This document shows positions 29,135-30,667 of a stretch of 30,667 nt of DNA, in pieces. Source of the stretch: a virus. The DNA lies in IMG/VR virus record IMGVR_UViG_3300008012_000102, positions 1 through 30,667 of that record. One strand, 5' to 3'. Position 1 is the stretch's first letter. The number at the start of each line of letters is the position of its first letter. The position numbers were made by a program, and so were the translations under genes. Below the pieces are notes generated by a model. The model saw nothing but the letters and a program-made list of their open reading frames with translations. It ran no database searches and had not been told where the DNA came from.

Positions 29135-30230
29135 CGATACCGAAGCACCCGTAGACTCTACCCAATTGGATGAACCTACAGCAGAGGTTAATAGTCAAAC
29201 TGAAGAGGCTTTGCTGGCTGACATCATAGCGAACTCTGAGTTCGTAGATACTCTACCCGATGAGCAAGTACCTGAGTTAGACACGGAAGAAACTGATGAA
29301 GAAGACCCAGAGTCATCAGAAGAAGCCGATAACGAAGATGAAGAAGAAGAAGACGAGATTGAAGAAGTAGATACAGAAGATGAAGATGCTGATGAAGAAT
29401 CCGCTACCGATGAACCTGATGTATTTGCAACCGATGACTTGGACTTGGAGGCTAAGGTTGTAGTCAAAATTGATGGCGAACATACTGAAGTTTCTTTTGG
29501 TGATCTTATTAAGGGTTACTCTACTGAACAACATCTGTCTAAGAAGGGTCGTGAACTTGGTGATGCAAGAAAACAGTTAGAAGAAGAATACCAAGAAAAG
29601 GTTGGAGAAATTCAAAACCTATCTAAGGCATCTGCTGCTATACTGTACTCTAATGAACAGGCTCTTTCTAAAGAGTATCATGATATCGAAGCTCAAATTG
29701 ATAAAGCTCGTAGAAATGGTGATACTTATGAAGTTAACGAACTAAAAGACAAACGAGAACAAGCTCAAAAAAACTATTGGTCTGCACGTAATCAACGTGA
29801 AGAACTAGTAGAAAATCTTCAAAAAGCAGAACATCAACAGAATGAAAAAGAATGGAATGAACAACTCCAATACTTTAACGAAACCATTCCTAGTATGATT
29901 CCTGATTTTAATGAAGATACAGCTGTTGCAATTCGTGAGTTTGCTATTGAAGAAGGTATTTCTCCAGAAGTACTAGACTCAATTGCAGACCCTATTATTG
30001 TAAAGTTTGTTGATGATTATCGTAGACTAAAACAAAATATTACTAAAGGTACTGTTAAAAGAAAGAATACACCTGCCAAAAAGGCTCCGCTTAAGAAAGC
30101 TAAAACTACAACTCGCAAAAAGCAAGATGCAGCTTCAGCAGTTAAGGCACGAGCAATGGATCCTAACTCTTCAAGTGAAGATCAAATGGAATTTCTAAGA
30201 GGACTTGCTGAACGCTCTTTAAATCTTTAA
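29127..30230 (+). CDS. Capsid scaffolding protein
   Basis: 367 residues. The first 110 are extremely acidic (runs of E and D), the middle is a long coiled coil (QEKVGEIQNLSKASAAILYS; RDDG-type charged helices up to about residue 260) and the end is basic (KRKNTPAKKAPLKKAKTTTR) with a final helix. Acidic N-terminus, coiled coil and basic C-terminal capsid-binding part is the standard layout of phage scaffolds. AAGGAGG lies six bases before the ATG. Placed directly before the capsid gene. Confidence 0.88.
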   Translation: MDNDTEAPVDSTQLDEPTAEVNSQTEEALLADIIANSEFVDTLPDEQVPELDTEETDEEDPESSEEADNEDEEEEDEIEEVDTEDEDADEESATDEPDVFATDDLDLEAKVVVKIDGEHTEVSFGDLIKGYSTEQHLSKKGRELGDARKQLEEEYQEKVGEIQNLSKASAAILYSNEQALSKEYHDIEAQIDKARRNGDTYEVNELKDKREQAQKNYWSARNQREELVENLQKAEHQQNEKEWNEQLQYFNETIPSMIPDFNEDTAVAIREFAIEEGISPEVLDSIADPIIVKFVDDYRRLKQNITKGTVKRKNTPAKKAPLKKAKTTTRKKQDAASAVKARAMDPNSSSEDQMEFLRGLAERSLNL

Positions 30231-30251
30231 TACCTCGGAGGTATATTTAAA

Positions 30252-30667
30252 ATGGCTAATAATCTTGGTGTACGCGGTACTGGTGGCCCACAAGGCCCAG
30301 CCCGTGGTACTGGCAAGGATGTTTCCCAGCGGGAAGATCTAGCAAACTTTATCACGATGATTACTCGTGATGAAACTCCTTTTATGTCATCTATTGGCAA
30401 ATCTAAAGCAACAGCAATCTACCATGAATGGCAGACAGACCAGCTGGAAGCTCCAGGCAATTCACGCATTGGTGAAGGTACAGACTTTATCGCACCAACT
30501 GCTGACGGTTCTGGCGGCACAGGTGCAACACCTGCAACTGGTGCTAAATTTGCTGTATCTGGTCCTAATCGTACACGGTTGGGTAACTATACTCAGATCA
30601 ACGGTAAGACAATTGCGGTATCCGGCACACGCCGTGCGGTTGATCAAGCTGGTGTTGCAGACGAATA
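30252..30667 (+). CDS. Major capsid protein, 5' part
   Basis: The first 138 codons are visible; the gene runs out of the window. GGAGG lies ten bases before ATG 30252. After a Gly-rich start (MANNLGVRGTGGPQGPARGT) come EDLANFITMITRDETPFMSS and HEWQTDQLEAPG. The TPF.SSIG and EWQTD patterns are those of the SU10-type major capsid family (DUF5309) of HK97 fold (from memory). Position after the scaffold agrees. Confidence 0.88.
   Translation, partial: MANNLGVRGTGGPQGPARGTGKDVSQREDLANFITMITRDETPFMSSIGKSKATAIYHEWQTDQLEAPGNSRIGEGTDFIAPTADGSGGTGATPATGAKFAVSGPNRTRLGNYTQINGKTIAVSGTRRAVDQAGVADE

Noticed and set aside
29195-29467. Ser-rich minus-strand ORF of 90 codons
   Set aside because: It is the reverse reading of the GAA/GAT-rich acidic scaffold region, which gives Ser-rich artefacts.
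1-30667. tRNA genes, CRISPR arrays, integrase, insertion sequences
   Set aside because: None seen on reading both strands; no cloverleaf with CCA-type ends, no regular spaced repeats, no recombinase motifs.

Overview
The window is part of a tailed double-stranded DNA phage genome, most likely a podovirus. The evidence is a T7-type replication set (single-subunit RNA polymerase, primase-helicase, family A DNA polymerase, 5'-3' exonuclease, acidic-tailed ssDNA-binding protein), a large terminase, a portal of about 730 residues, a scaffold and a capsid gene. Both window ends cut through genes: a virion protein on the left and the major capsid protein on the right. The window is therefore an internal piece or an arbitrary cut of a circular map. 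The host cannot be read from the sequence. ThyX, RusA, MazG and the small gene families recall marine phages of Alphaproteobacteria, which is only an inference. No tRNA, CRISPR array, integrase or insertion sequence was seen.

Layout. (1) 1-5566, plus strand: the end of the late block, with the C-terminal part of a membrane-active internal virion protein and then a 1184-residue protein carrying all the core motifs of a T7-superfamily RNA polymerase, most likely a virion-packaged polymerase. (2) 5582-5624: a bidirectional terminator between convergent operons. (3) 5623-15046, minus strand: replication and nucleotide metabolism. In transcription order: MazG, DUF3310, small proteins, Zn-ribbon, HNH, DNA polymerase, exonuclease, RusA, primase-helicase, ThyX, and T7-like RNA polymerase almost last. 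(4) 15151-15555, plus strand: an isolated small-terminase-like gene with its own promoter-like repeat and terminator. (5) 15662-22144, minus strand: a dense block of small genes, many joined by ATGA or TAATG overlaps, with a SleB-type lysin, an SSB, several tiny membrane proteins and a 504-bp gene-free stretch that looks like structured RNA. (6) 22145-22593: a gene-free control region. (7) 22594-30667, plus strand: large terminase, holin-like protein, lipoprotein-like protein, small basic proteins, portal, scaffold, major capsid.

How it may work. The genome encodes two different single-subunit RNA polymerases, one in the late structural block and one at the distal end of the early block. The simplest model is that the first enters with the DNA and starts early transcription, and the second serves later genes. 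A 16-bp element (CTATAAGGGGTATATA, five copies, both orientations) sits at each transcription switch point and is the best promoter candidate for one of them. Small hairpins sharing a CAGCTTGTCTG core lie beside two of these regions.

Many genes of 25-60 residues are listed here from direct reading of the sequence. Their support is mainly ribosome-binding sites, stop/start overlaps and membrane or zinc motifs.
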